From: EX4484-217-1 sp964496035
GTDB lineage: Archaea > Thermoproteota > Thermoprotei_A > EX4484-217-1
Length of the DNA: 12,745 bases
Direction of reading: 5' to 3'
NCBI GenBank assembly: GCA_964496035.1
Contig: CAZBXI010000041.1
Span: 1-12,745, forward strand
Shown here: one piece after another, positions 5,808-12,745 of the stretch
Layout of the letters: each line of letters starts with the position of its first letter
Numbering within the stretch: the first letter of the stretch is position 1
Position numbers and translations under genes: made by a program
Notes under the pieces: model-generated
What the model saw: only the letters and a program-made list of their open reading frames with translations
Database searches by the model: none
What the model was told of the DNA's origin: nothing

Positions 5808-6845
5808 CGTTACTTGAGGGGATTTGATTATAAGGCTTATTGCTAATTCTGAAATATCCATACTATAGTATGCTATTCTCTTAAAACTCTCTAGAATTGT
5901 TCTTAATGCTAAGGCTTTCCTAGCAATAATATCTCTACTCGATAGTATTAATTTTAATACTTCATCTTCTAAGCCCTTTACTTCAACAGACCTATCAATA
6001 ACGTCATGAGCTGTTATTGTGTCTCGCTTAAATAAGGCTTTAATAGATGATATGTATAGCTCCAGTGCGTTGCTCCCGAAGTCATAAATAGTCTTCCTTA
6101 TGCTATTTTCTATTGTAACGTCCTCTCTTAGTAAACCAACCAGTACTGTAGCTATTTGTGTTGCATGATCGGCAACTCTTTCAATAGCTTTAGATAGCAT
6201 AACATATTCTATTGCTTCGCCGACACTATTGATTCCTACATCTTGGGGCATAATTATTCCTGAAGCTACTAAGTTCATTTGCCTCATGATGTAAAGGTAA
6301 AACTTATCCACTTCGTCATCTCTTCTAATAATATCTATCAACATTTCGAAATCCGGTTCTATAATGTTCCTTAGAACATCATTTATCATATAGTAGGTTG
6401 TAGTTGCTTCTCTTCTTAAAGCTGTTTTCAGTGGAAGCTCAGAATGACCTGCTAAGCACTGAACAGTCATGCTGTTTTCTGTTTCCTCGACAACCTCAAC
6501 TCCTATAAGCGATCTAGCCATGTATTCCTTAATTGCGTTTCGCTGCTTTCTCGTTCTACCATGTAAATATACTTTAATCTTGTTAAAGCCTAAAATGTAT
6601 CTAGAAACGAATTCCCTAACAGCTGCTGTTGGACTCATATTTTCATGAACTTTAAATGAGGTTTCTAAAGGCTTACCTGTTTCCCTAGCTAAAGCTATTT
6701 TCAATGAATTATCGGGTTGAGGTATTATTTCAACATAATCTCCTGGCTTTAAATTAACTGTTTTAACCCACTCTTTAGGGAGCGAAACTATTAATGTAGC
6801 TCCACCTGTTAGCTGAACTTTCCTTAGTATTTTTGAAGTTCTCAT
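5787..6845 (-). CDS. AbrB-domain/PhoU-domain regulator
   Basis: A 352-residue protein made of an N-terminal SpoVT/AbrB swapped-hairpin domain (about 5-50: RKVQLTGGATLIVSLPKEWV, then LKPGDYVEI) and two PhoU-like helical repeats (about 140-240 and 250-340). Repeat 1 has the metal-binding PhoU motifs DDEVDKFYLY (176-185) and ERVADHATQIA (222-232). Repeat 2 keeps LEDEV (292-296), but its partner motif reads KRIAYYSMDISELA (322-335), with Tyr where the PhoU Asp is expected. AbrB-PhoU fusions are typical of archaea and are annotated as phosphate-uptake regulators; the AbrB part may bind DNA and the PhoU part metal or a partner protein. No Pst transporter or phosphate gene is in the window, so the target is unknown. 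The ATG at 6845 has GGGGAG (6852-6857, minus strand) as a ribosome-binding site, and ctatatag (6879-6886) is a probable TATA box. Confidence 0.9.
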   Translation of the reverse strand: MRTSKILRKVQLTGGATLIVSLPKEWVKTVNLKPGDYVEIIPQPDNSLKIALARETGKPLETSFKVHENMSPTAAVREFVSRYILGFNKIKVYLHGRTRKQRNAIKEYMARSLIGVEVVEETENSMTVQCLAGHSELPLKTALRREATTTYYMINDVLRNIIEPDFEMLIDIIRRDDEVDKFYLYIMRQMNLVASGIIMPQDVGINSVGEAIEYVMLSKAIERVADHATQIATVLVGLLREDVTIENSIRKTIYDFGSNALELYISSIKALFKRDTITAHDVIDRSVEVKGLEDEVLKLILSSRDIIARKALALRTILESFKRIAYYSMDISELAISLIIKSPQVTSLTTAR

Positions 6846-6878
6846 ATCAATCTCCCCTTCGAACCTATGTTTACTCCT

Positions 6879-6886
6879 CTATATAG
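6879..6886 (-). promoter_or_regulatory. Likely TATA box of the AbrB-PhoU gene
   Basis: The palindromic octamer ctatatag is centred about 37 nt before the ATG at 6845. It predicts a transcript start near 6857 and a leader of about 11 nt that just includes the GGGGAG ribosome-binding site. Confidence 0.45.
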
Positions 6887-6910
6887 TTATTTTTAGGTAG
6901 CAGATATGTA

Positions 6911-6918
6911 TATTTAAA
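6911..6918 (+). promoter_or_regulatory. Likely TATA box of the dehydrogenase gene
   Basis: The element tatttaaa predicts a start near 6941 and a leader of about 35 nt before the ATG at 6976. A second AT-rich element, ctatatct, starts 2 nt downstream and is an alternative. The promoter lies back to back with that of the AbrB-PhoU gene. Confidence 0.4.
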
Positions 6919-6975
6919 CTCTATATCTTATCGCTTATGTTTACAGAGAAAATGCAATAGTTGCGGTGTTTGAAA

Positions 6976-7941
6976 ATGGCTGATAGAATCCCCATAGTAC
7001 TTTATGGCTTTGGTTTTATCGGGAGAATGTTAGCCAAAGCCCTTTTGAAGCTTAAACACTACGATATAGTTGGTGTTATAGACATAAACCCTAAGATTTT
7101 AGGATGCGATATTGGAGAGCTCTTAAACATTGGAAAAATAGGTGTTAAGGTCTCTAACGACCCAGTAAAGGTACTCAGCGAACGTAAACCAAAGGTAGTA
7201 TTGCATGCAACTGCATCCTTCCTAGATCAGGTTTTCCCACAATTGAAAGTAGCTATTGAGCATAGGGCTAACATTATATCCTCGTGTGAAACTTTAGCGT
7301 ATCCTTGGCTCAGATACCCTAAATTGGCTAAAGAAATTGATAAGTTAGCGAGAAAGTTCGGTGTTACAGTAATTGGCGCAGGTGTCAATCCGGGCTTTAT
7401 TTTTGACCTATTGCCTGCAATTATTTCAGGAGCATGTCTAATGGTGAAGAAGATAAGGGTTGTAAGGAGGATAAACGCGCTGAAGAGAAGACCTAGTTTT
7501 CAAAGAAAAATAGGTTTAGGTTTAACTTTAGATGAATTCCGTGAGCTGATGAGCAAGGGAGTAATTACAGGACATGTAGGTTATGCTGAGTCAATAATGC
7601 TTGTAGGTAAAGTCTTAGGTAGAAAAATAAGCAAAGTCGTCGAGAAACAAGAACCGATAGTTAGAAACGGTAAAGTAGAAGGGATTAAAGGACAAGCCAT
7701 AGGATACTGTGATAGGAAAGTTTTTGTAAGACTAGAGTTCATTGCCTCAGCAAGCGTTAAAGACCAAGATGCAGTAATTATTGATTGCGAAAACTATAAA
7801 CTAAAATGGGTTAGCAATGGAACTCCAGGAGATCAAGCAACAGTATCCGTAATGATTAACTTAATTCCTACAATTTTGAAATCAACACCTGGGTTAAGAA
7901 CAATAGCAGACTACATTCCCTTTTCAAGACCAATATTATGA
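6976..7941 (+). CDS. NAD(P)-binding dehydrogenase, 2,4-diaminopentanoate dehydrogenase-like
   Basis: A 321-residue cytoplasmic oxidoreductase. The N-terminal Rossmann fold has GFGFIG (11-16) and Asp36 after the second strand (VGVIDINPK), followed by HATASFLDQ (77-85). The C-terminal part matches the 2,4-diaminopentanoate dehydrogenase (Ord) / DapB-like family: GAGVNPGFIFDLLP (134-147), VRRINALKRRPSFQRKIGLG (163-182), GHVGYAES (199-206) and NGTPGDQATVSVMINLIP (281-298). Ord acts in clostridial ornithine fermentation, releasing ammonia from a diamino acid. Here none of the partner genes (ortA/ortB or the mutase) is present, so the substrate may differ; an amino-acid or dihydrodipicolinate-like compound is plausible. 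I chose the ATG at 6976 over the in-frame TTG at 6961 because ggtg (6965-6968) sits 7 nt before it and the Rossmann strand starts at once. The 74-residue gene follows after 16 nt. Confidence 0.85.
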   Translation: MADRIPIVLYGFGFIGRMLAKALLKLKHYDIVGVIDINPKILGCDIGELLNIGKIGVKVSNDPVKVLSERKPKVVLHATASFLDQVFPQLKVAIEHRANIISSCETLAYPWLRYPKLAKEIDKLARKFGVTVIGAGVNPGFIFDLLPAIISGACLMVKKIRVVRRINALKRRPSFQRKIGLGLTLDEFRELMSKGVITGHVGYAESIMLVGKVLGRKISKVVEKQEPIVRNGKVEGIKGQAIGYCDRKVFVRLEFIASASVKDQDAVIIDCENYKLKWVSNGTPGDQATVSVMINLIPTILKSTPGLRTIADYIPFSRPIL

Positions 7942-7957
7942 ATAAGGGTTATGGTTT

Positions 7958-8182
7958 ATGAAGAAAAGCAGCGATATTGTAAAAGAATTGTTGTCTAAGA
8001 AAACTCCAGACGGCTATTACATTATTCCTGCACATAGAAAAGTGCTTAACACTATTTCTAGCAGAGAATTCGAGGTTGAAGAATATACTGCTGAAATAGT
8101 GTTCTTAAAAGTTAAGTCTAGGAATAAGGCAAAGAAGATTATTGAGTATTTGCTTAGGAAAAAGCTCTTAATCGAAATGTGA
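7958..8182 (+). CDS. Hypothetical 74-residue basic protein
   Basis: A small, lysine-rich protein that I do not recognise. After a short charged helix (KKSSDIVKELLSKK) comes PDGYYIIPAHRKVLNTI (about 17-33), a strand EEYTAEIVFLKVKS (41-54), and a basic C-terminal helix (NKAKKIIEYLLRKKLL). The strand-helix layout with basic surfaces would fit a nucleic-acid- or partner-binding module, but no family signature is visible. The ATG at 7958 is the first start after an in-frame TAA (7943-7945); the ribosome-binding sequence is weak (aggg, 7945-7948). It lies 16 nt downstream of the dehydrogenase gene, so co-transcription is likely, and its stop is only 5 nt from the stop of the convergent helicase gene. 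Confidence 0.6.
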   Translation: MKKSSDIVKELLSKKTPDGYYIIPAHRKVLNTISSREFEVEEYTAEIVFLKVKSRNKAKKIIEYLLRKKLLIEM

Positions 8183-8187
8183 TTATA

Positions 8188-11100
8188 TCAGCGTATTTGC
8201 TGAGAAATCAGATATAGGACATAGGTTGTCTCAGCATTTGCTTTGACATATTCCCTTAAAGTTTCTTCGAATCTCCTACTAAACCTCCTACTTAACGCTT
8301 TACTGTACTCTTCTTCTACTTTTCTAAAGTCTACTCTCCTACTGACGGTTATGCCTAATTCTTTTTCAGCTTCCTCTAGGGGTGCATATTCCAGACCCGT
8401 TTTCTTTTTAAATTCTTCAAGAACATTGATGATGCTTGTTTCTTCGTAAAACTTATCAATAACTAGTCTAATTAGGGTTGACATGTTCTTAAGCTTTTCA
8501 ATTTCTCTTTCCCTACCATAATGAATAAGTTTAAATTCGTCTTTCAAGTATTCAGAAAGCATATCAGCTATTAGCGCAAGTACATGAGGTTTTTCCGGAG
8601 CTTTACCTGTTACTGTAAAAGCATATGAATGCGTGGTTTCACCGTCAAATAATGCTAGGGCGTAAACTTCTTTTTCACCCATAGAGGCTTTCGCAATATC
8701 CAATGATAGTATTTTATGTTCTTTACTTGGTTTCGGTATTTTTATCTCTCCAAAACCTTTAACTCTAACCTTAACACGTTCCTCTATGTAATCTAGAGCT
8801 TTTTTAGCATAGTGTTTTACTTCCTCCCAGTCCATATCCCTTAAAATCATCGTTTGAACAGCCATATAATCCATAGCCCACATTAGAACTTCCACTAGAC
8901 TGCTTGGCTCATGTTTTTCAATGTATTCTCTAACATACCCCCAATTTATTGACTTAATTATTCCAGCAGGTTCCGGCTCCCATAATGCCATAGTTTTAAC
9001 AGGATGCTCTATTGGCGAAACATAGTAAAGTATACTCCCTAAAGGCAATCTGTATTTTGATAATCTTAAGGCAACCATTAGATATGCTAAGCCTACCCTC
9101 AATGCTTCAGTATCTTCCTCAGGATCTAATTCATATAGGTAACCATAGGTATAATCAACATAACGACCATGGGTTTTTGTTTCGAGAGCTATTTTCTCTA
9201 CATCATATATTAGCTTGTATTCTCCACGAAATCTAACTATTCTCGGATTACGTGCCTCTACTACCCAATATATGTTTCCAGGAATTTCTACTAACTTGCC
9301 AAACCCCTTAGAAGGTGTTATTACGTTAAGTTCTACCTGTGAGTATAATTTACCTGCTATGTAATCGCTTTTTAGGTCGGGTTTTTCATTCCATTTAGCT
9401 GATTTAATGTAGTAATATTCTTCATAAGCATCTCTTATAGGTTCACTTTCTTCTATAGCTAAGGTAATGTCCTTCTCAATAATGACTCTATTGCCTTTAA
9501 CGTCAACTACAATACTATCGCTTGTAGGGTCAATACATCCTGGCTGTAATTTTTCAATGAAGTCTCTTCGCGACACCTCCTCTAATAGTCTCTGTTCTCC
9601 AGTAGGTTCCACTAAAACTCTTTTAATACCATAGGGTGGTCCGTATTCATAAAAGCCTAGATTATTCCATACCCTTAATCCTTCATTACTTAAAACATAA
9701 TGTTCTCCGAAGAGAGTTTTTTCAGCTTCTATGAGTTTTAATCTCCTAAGTAGTTTGGTCTCCTTACTAGTTAAAGGTATATGCGACCTTATTTTAAATA
9801 AGCCCTTAAACATTACAACATAGTCGTTATCAGGGTTAAAGAAAATGTTCTCTAAAGGTAAGTTAAGCCACTCATGAAACGCTTGAATACCTGCTTCTAC
9901 AAGTTTTCTATCCCACGTAGATATGGGAATAACCAGGGTTTCAGTAAATGGAATGTATGCTCTTCTCCCCTTTCTCCCTTCTCGCTGCTTAAACTCTCTC
10001 ACATCAATAGGTAATCCGTAATGAACTATACGTACAACAGTTCCTATATCTATTCCTTGGGTTAATGTTCTTGGTGAAACAATTACTCTTATAAGCCCTT
10101 CCCTAGCAAGCTTCTCTATCTCCTTTCTCTCACTTTTAGATATTAAATGATGATGTGTTTTAACAAGATCCTGCTTAATTATTGGCAATTTGTTTTTCAA
10201 CGTTTTAGCTAATTTTTCAGCAGTCTTAATACTCCTAGTAAATACTAAAGTTACTCCTCCAGTTTCTTCCTCAACATATTTAGCTAAAATTTCTGAAATA
10301 TCCGGTGTTGGCAGTGGAACATAAAGTCCAATAGCCTTTAAAGCCTCAATAACCTTAAACACGTATCTTCGAAAAACGCTGTAATCCTCTATGAACTCTA
10401 GTAGTTCAGGGTTTCTTTCCTCTATTACATGCCTGAAACTAAGTATGTATTCTCTTATTTTCTCTAAGTTTTTCCCTAAGATGAGAAATACTCTATTTTC
10501 GACCTTGAACGGTTTTCCTTTAATTATTACTGTTTCTCTTCCATTAATTCTAGTTAAATACTGAGCTAGTTTCTCAGGATTACCTAGTGTTGCTGTTAAA
10601 ACAACTATTTGCGGCTTATTCTTCGAAACATAGTTTATTATGAGCTCAAGCATTCCTATAATCAAAGATGCACCTTTTGAACCATAAAAATCTAGTTCAT
10701 CAACTACTATGAGTTTAATGTGTTTGAGATGTTCAGCAAGGTAGGTTTTGGCTCCCTTAGTAGCTATTCTCTTAAGTTCTTGCATTAAAAATGCTGGGTT
10801 AGTTATTACTAGAATGCTTTCTCTAATCATACGTCTTAGTGCTTTCTCACCTAATCTAGTCGTTATGGAGTTTAGTGTTGCTCTATCTATTTCTAAGACC
10901 TTATCTTTTTGTCCTAAAACGTCAAAGTAGTTTTCAAGTCTACCTATTTGATCAGCTGAAAGAGCCAGAGTAGGGTATAGAGTTAATGTTTTAACTTTTT
11001 TCTTTAAGACATATAAGGCCCAAGCTTCTGTTTTTCCGCTACCTGTTCCCGAAATTAAGATTACGTTTTTACCTTCGCATAGGGCTTTATACGCTTCCTC

Positions 11101-11283
11101 CTGATGCATGTATAGATTACATTCTGAAAGATCTTTAGCTCTACCATAGCCCTTTCTGAATTCAGGTATTATGTCCGAGAATCTTATTTGAGAAACCTTA
11201 GGCACAGACTTCTTCTCGACATGTACTTCATAATCGTAACCTAATTCTTCGAGTAATGTTCTTGAATCAATTATTTTAACCAT
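8188..11283 (-). CDS. SF2 helicase, MrfA/YprA-like, with C-terminal RNase H-like segment
   Basis: A 1031-residue protein (positions below are counted from an in-frame TTG five codons upstream). Helicase motifs in order: Q-motif HQEEAY (65-70), Walker A GTGSGKTE (84-91), Ia YPTLALSADQ (108-117), II DELD (200-203), III TAT (235-237), IV LVFTRS (351-356), V SPRTLTQGIDIG (408-419), VI QREGRKGR (438-445). The region after the motor (about 510-760), with FIEKLQPGCIDPTSD and a long strand-rich stretch, resembles the DNA-repair helicase MrfA/YprA, but the family's four-Cys cluster is absent: only Cys60, 74 and 588 occur. Residues about 861-990 look like an RNase H-fold exonuclease (LSLDIAK, then LIHYGREREIEKL), with the expected acidic residues partly lost. 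A role in DNA repair or genome maintenance is inferred. I prefer the ATG at 11283, with GAGGTG (11287-11292) upstream and a TATA element that predicts a start near 11296. Confidence 0.88.
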   Translation of the reverse strand: MVKIIDSRTLLEELGYDYEVHVEKKSVPKVSQIRFSDIIPEFRKGYGRAKDLSECNLYMHQEEAYKALCEGKNVILISGTGSGKTEAWALYVLKKKVKTLTLYPTLALSADQIGRLENYFDVLGQKDKVLEIDRATLNSITTRLGEKALRRMIRESILVITNPAFLMQELKRIATKGAKTYLAEHLKHIKLIVVDELDFYGSKGASLIIGMLELIINYVSKNKPQIVVLTATLGNPEKLAQYLTRINGRETVIIKGKPFKVENRVFLILGKNLEKIREYILSFRHVIEERNPELLEFIEDYSVFRRYVFKVIEALKAIGLYVPLPTPDISEILAKYVEEETGGVTLVFTRSIKTAEKLAKTLKNKLPIIKQDLVKTHHHLISKSERKEIEKLAREGLIRVIVSPRTLTQGIDIGTVVRIVHYGLPIDVREFKQREGRKGRRAYIPFTETLVIPISTWDRKLVEAGIQAFHEWLNLPLENIFFNPDNDYVVMFKGLFKIRSHIPLTSKETKLLRRLKLIEAEKTLFGEHYVLSNEGLRVWNNLGFYEYGPPYGIKRVLVEPTGEQRLLEEVSRRDFIEKLQPGCIDPTSDSIVVDVKGNRVIIEKDITLAIEESEPIRDAYEEYYYIKSAKWNEKPDLKSDYIAGKLYSQVELNVITPSKGFGKLVEIPGNIYWVVEARNPRIVRFRGEYKLIYDVEKIALETKTHGRYVDYTYGYLYELDPEEDTEALRVGLAYLMVALRLSKYRLPLGSILYYVSPIEHPVKTMALWEPEPAGIIKSINWGYVREYIEKHEPSSLVEVLMWAMDYMAVQTMILRDMDWEEVKHYAKKALDYIEERVKVRVKGFGEIKIPKPSKEHKILSLDIAKASMGEKEVYALALFDGETTHSYAFTVTGKAPEKPHVLALIADMLSEYLKDEFKLIHYGREREIEKLKNMSTLIRLVIDKFYEETSIINVLEEFKKKTGLEYAPLEEAEKELGITVSRRVDFRKVEEEYSKALSRRFSRRFEETLREYVKANAETTYVLYLISQQIR

Positions 11284-11318
11284 GTGCACCTCTTCCAAAT
11301 AAGAATATGTTAGGAAAG

Positions 11319-11326
11319 CTTATAGA
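11319..11326 (-). promoter_or_regulatory. Likely TATA box of the helicase gene
   Basis: On the minus strand the element reads tctataag. A start about 26 nt downstream falls near 11296, just upstream of the GAGGTG ribosome-binding site and the ATG at 11283. The TTG at 11298 would then lie at or before the 5' end of the mRNA, which favours the ATG. Confidence 0.5.
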
Positions 11327-11364
11327 TAATAACGTTTTCTCTTCTTTACCAGAATAGTGTCTTT

Positions 11365-11378
11365 GGAAAAGTTTAAAG
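11365..11378 (+). promoter_or_regulatory. BRE/TATA promoter of the MATE gene, probably leaderless
   Basis: A purine-rich BRE-like run (ggaaaa, 11365-11370) directly precedes the TATA element gtttaaag (11371-11378). Its centre is 28 nt before the ATG at 11403. Transcription would start within a few bases of the ATG, and no Shine-Dalgarno is present, so the mRNA is likely leaderless. Confidence 0.6.
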
Positions 11379-11402
11379 CGGAAGACAGCATGATTCTTAA
11401 CA

Positions 11403-12745
11403 ATGCGCATTAAAAGGATTTTCCCTTTAGACCTAGTTAAGAGAATATATGGTCTCGCTTTCCCTGTTATCGTAGAATATCTTATGACTAGTTTGTATAC
11501 TTTGGTTGATACATTCTTTGTTGCTAAATTAGGTGTCCCAGATGTTGCCGGTTTAAGTGGTGGAGGCTATGCTGCATGGCTTTTCTGGGTTCCCGGATTT
11601 ATGCTTACAACAGGTGTTATGGTGCTCATAGCTCAGAGTTTAGGGGCAGGCAAGAGGAAACTGGCTGAAGAAATTTATGGAGAAGCTCTAGTCTTGGCTC
11701 TGCTTATAAGTTTACCTATAACATTTTTAGGTGCTTCTATAGCTGGGCAGTTCATTAAAGTTATTGTTGTTGACCCTGAAGTTTCTATAAAAGGTACGCA
11801 ATATTTGCTGGCCAGGTTTTTAGGGTTACCTGCAATGTATCTTTTCTTCACCATAGGAGCTGCCCTTAGAGGAGCGAAAGACACTAAAACACCTATGGCT
11901 GTTGGTGTTTTAGGAAATATCTTTAATATTGTTCTTGATCCTATCCTAATCTTCGGGCTCCTTGGCGCTCCGAAAATGGGGGTTTTCGGTGCTGGATTAG
12001 CGTCTAGTATATCATTTTACTTTACATTGCTTCTTTACTCACTATTAGCTGCAAGTGGAAGACTTGTTATACTACCTAAAATAAAAATGCTAAGCAGCGA
12101 TACTCTTAAGAAAATACTATACTTAGGACTACCTCTCTCCGTAGAAAGGGTCTTAATGAGCATTTTAACGGTAACCTATATTTCAATGATAGCTCGCTTC
12201 GGAAGCATATCATTAGCAGCACACCAAATAGGGCTTAGAATAGAAAGCTTAGTATTCATGCCCGGTATTGCTTTCCGTGTAGCTACAGCAACCCTTGTAG
12301 GCCATGAGATCGGTGCCAGGAATATTCCTAAAGCGAAAGAAGTGGCTAATACGGCAGCTAAATTATCACTACTATTCATGTCGATTACGGGTTTCTCTTT
12401 AGTAGGTATTTCGCGGTATGTACCTAAGTTCTTCATAGAAAACGAAACCGTATGCAACCTCTCAACAATATATCTTATACTTGCAGGCACAAGCGAACCT
12501 GGTCTTGGCCTGGTCTTTGCCTTAGCCGGTGCTTTCCATGGGGCTGGGAATACTATATTACCCGTTACCGTAGGCATTTTTTCAAATATTTTTATGAGAC
12601 TTGGTTTAGGATGGTTTTTAGGTAATTACTATGGGTTAGGAGCTATAGGGATGTGGATTGGTATGTTCTTTGACATATACTTGAGAAGCATTATACTTTA
12701 CTTAATATATAAAAGAAAGTTTGAGAAATTTATTAGAGTTTTAGT
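11403..12745 (+). CDS. MATE family efflux transporter (3' end beyond window)
   Basis: I translated this frame from the ATG at 11403; it stays open to the window edge (447 codons, no stop). It is a polytopic membrane protein of the multidrug and toxic compound extrusion family, expected to have about 12 helices in two homologous halves and to export compounds in exchange for Na+ or H+. Signatures seen: FPVIVEYLMTSLYTLVDTFFV near the start (after about residue 20, with the D of VDTFFV), MVLIAQSLGAGKRK, RGAKDTKTPM in the first half, then HQIGLRIESLVFMPGIAF and ATLVGHEIGAR in the second half, and FHGAGNTILP matching the RGAGDT-type repeat. The start codon is supported by a well-placed BRE/TATA upstream. 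MATE proteins are usually about 450-470 residues, so only a few residues are missing. The substrate cannot be read from the sequence. Confidence 0.92.
   Translation, partial: MRIKRIFPLDLVKRIYGLAFPVIVEYLMTSLYTLVDTFFVAKLGVPDVAGLSGGGYAAWLFWVPGFMLTTGVMVLIAQSLGAGKRKLAEEIYGEALVLALLISLPITFLGASIAGQFIKVIVVDPEVSIKGTQYLLARFLGLPAMYLFFTIGAALRGAKDTKTPMAVGVLGNIFNIVLDPILIFGLLGAPKMGVFGAGLASSISFYFTLLLYSLLAASGRLVILPKIKMLSSDTLKKILYLGLPLSVERVLMSILTVTYISMIARFGSISLAAHQIGLRIESLVFMPGIAFRVATATLVGHEIGARNIPKAKEVANTAAKLSLLFMSITGFSLVGISRYVPKFFIENETVCNLSTIYLILAGTSEPGLGLVFALAGAFHGAGNTILPVTVGIFSNIFMRLGLGWFLGNYYGLGAIGMWIGMFFDIYLRSIILYLIYKRKFEKFIRVL

Noticed and set aside
6961..6975. TTG at 6961 as start of the dehydrogenase
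   Set aside because: The ATG at 6976 has a ggtg element at the right spacing, and the extra five residues precede the expected N-terminus.
10140..10160. tgatgatg-like stretch as a possible C-box of a C/D RNA
   Set aside because: It lies inside the helicase gene, and no D-box (ctga) follows at a suitable distance. Other tgatga hits, near 1458 and 8430, fail in the same way.
11284..11298. TTG at 11298 as start of the helicase
   Set aside because: The predicted transcript start is about 11296, and GAGGTG immediately precedes the ATG at 11283. This remains possible, but is less likely.
11675..12577. Minus-strand open frames opposite the MATE gene
   Set aside because: The plus-strand frame reads without interruption and carries all MATE signatures; the antisense frames have Pro/Ala/Lys-rich translations with no motif.

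Overview
The window reads as chromosomal DNA of a hyperthermophilic archaeon, most likely from the Thermoproteota (Crenarchaeota). The support is an AT-rich composition, arginine written almost entirely as AGA/AGG, BRE/TATA-type promoters with very short leaders, several TTG starts, an AbrB-PhoU fusion of archaeal type, and very tight gene packing. I cannot name a genus. I see no tRNA, rRNA, CRISPR array, insertion sequence or clear sign of recent transfer.

Layout. Left end (67-964): a DUF1028 protein, probably of the Ntn-hydrolase fold, converges with a small helical protein of unknown function. Region 1176-5027 is a minus-strand operon. In order of transcription it encodes an ECF transporter S component, a fused two-domain ECF ATPase, an EcfT transmembrane subunit, and a SpoIIM-like membrane protein. 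The first three genes overlap by 4 nt at each junction, and the fourth follows after 32 nt. Together they form a complete ECF-type uptake system for an unidentified small molecule, with an unusual fourth membrane protein. Divergent from it (5146-5807) is a two-gene unit: a four-helix membrane protein and an 85-residue soluble protein. The 118-bp gap between the two units carries an 18-bp near-perfect inverted repeat placed over the likely ECF promoter, which makes it a candidate operator.

Next (5787-6845, minus) is an AbrB-PhoU regulator whose 3' end overlaps the 85-residue gene. Divergent from it (6976-8182, plus) are a dehydrogenase of the 2,4-diaminopentanoate dehydrogenase type and a 74-residue hypothetical protein. 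A large SF2 helicase (8188-11283, minus) converges on that pair. It resembles the MrfA/YprA helicases but has a C-terminal RNase H-like segment with an eroded active site. The right end (11403 onward, plus) is a MATE-family exporter whose stop codon lies beyond the window.

The most interesting points are the four-gene ECF operon with its candidate operator and divergent partner genes, the predicted asymmetry of the fused ECF ATPase (NBD2 has Gln in place of the H-loop His), and the helicase/degenerate-nuclease fusion. Genes are dense: three convergent junctions have gaps of 5-10 nt or a 21-nt overlap, and no stretch over 300 nt lacks a gene.
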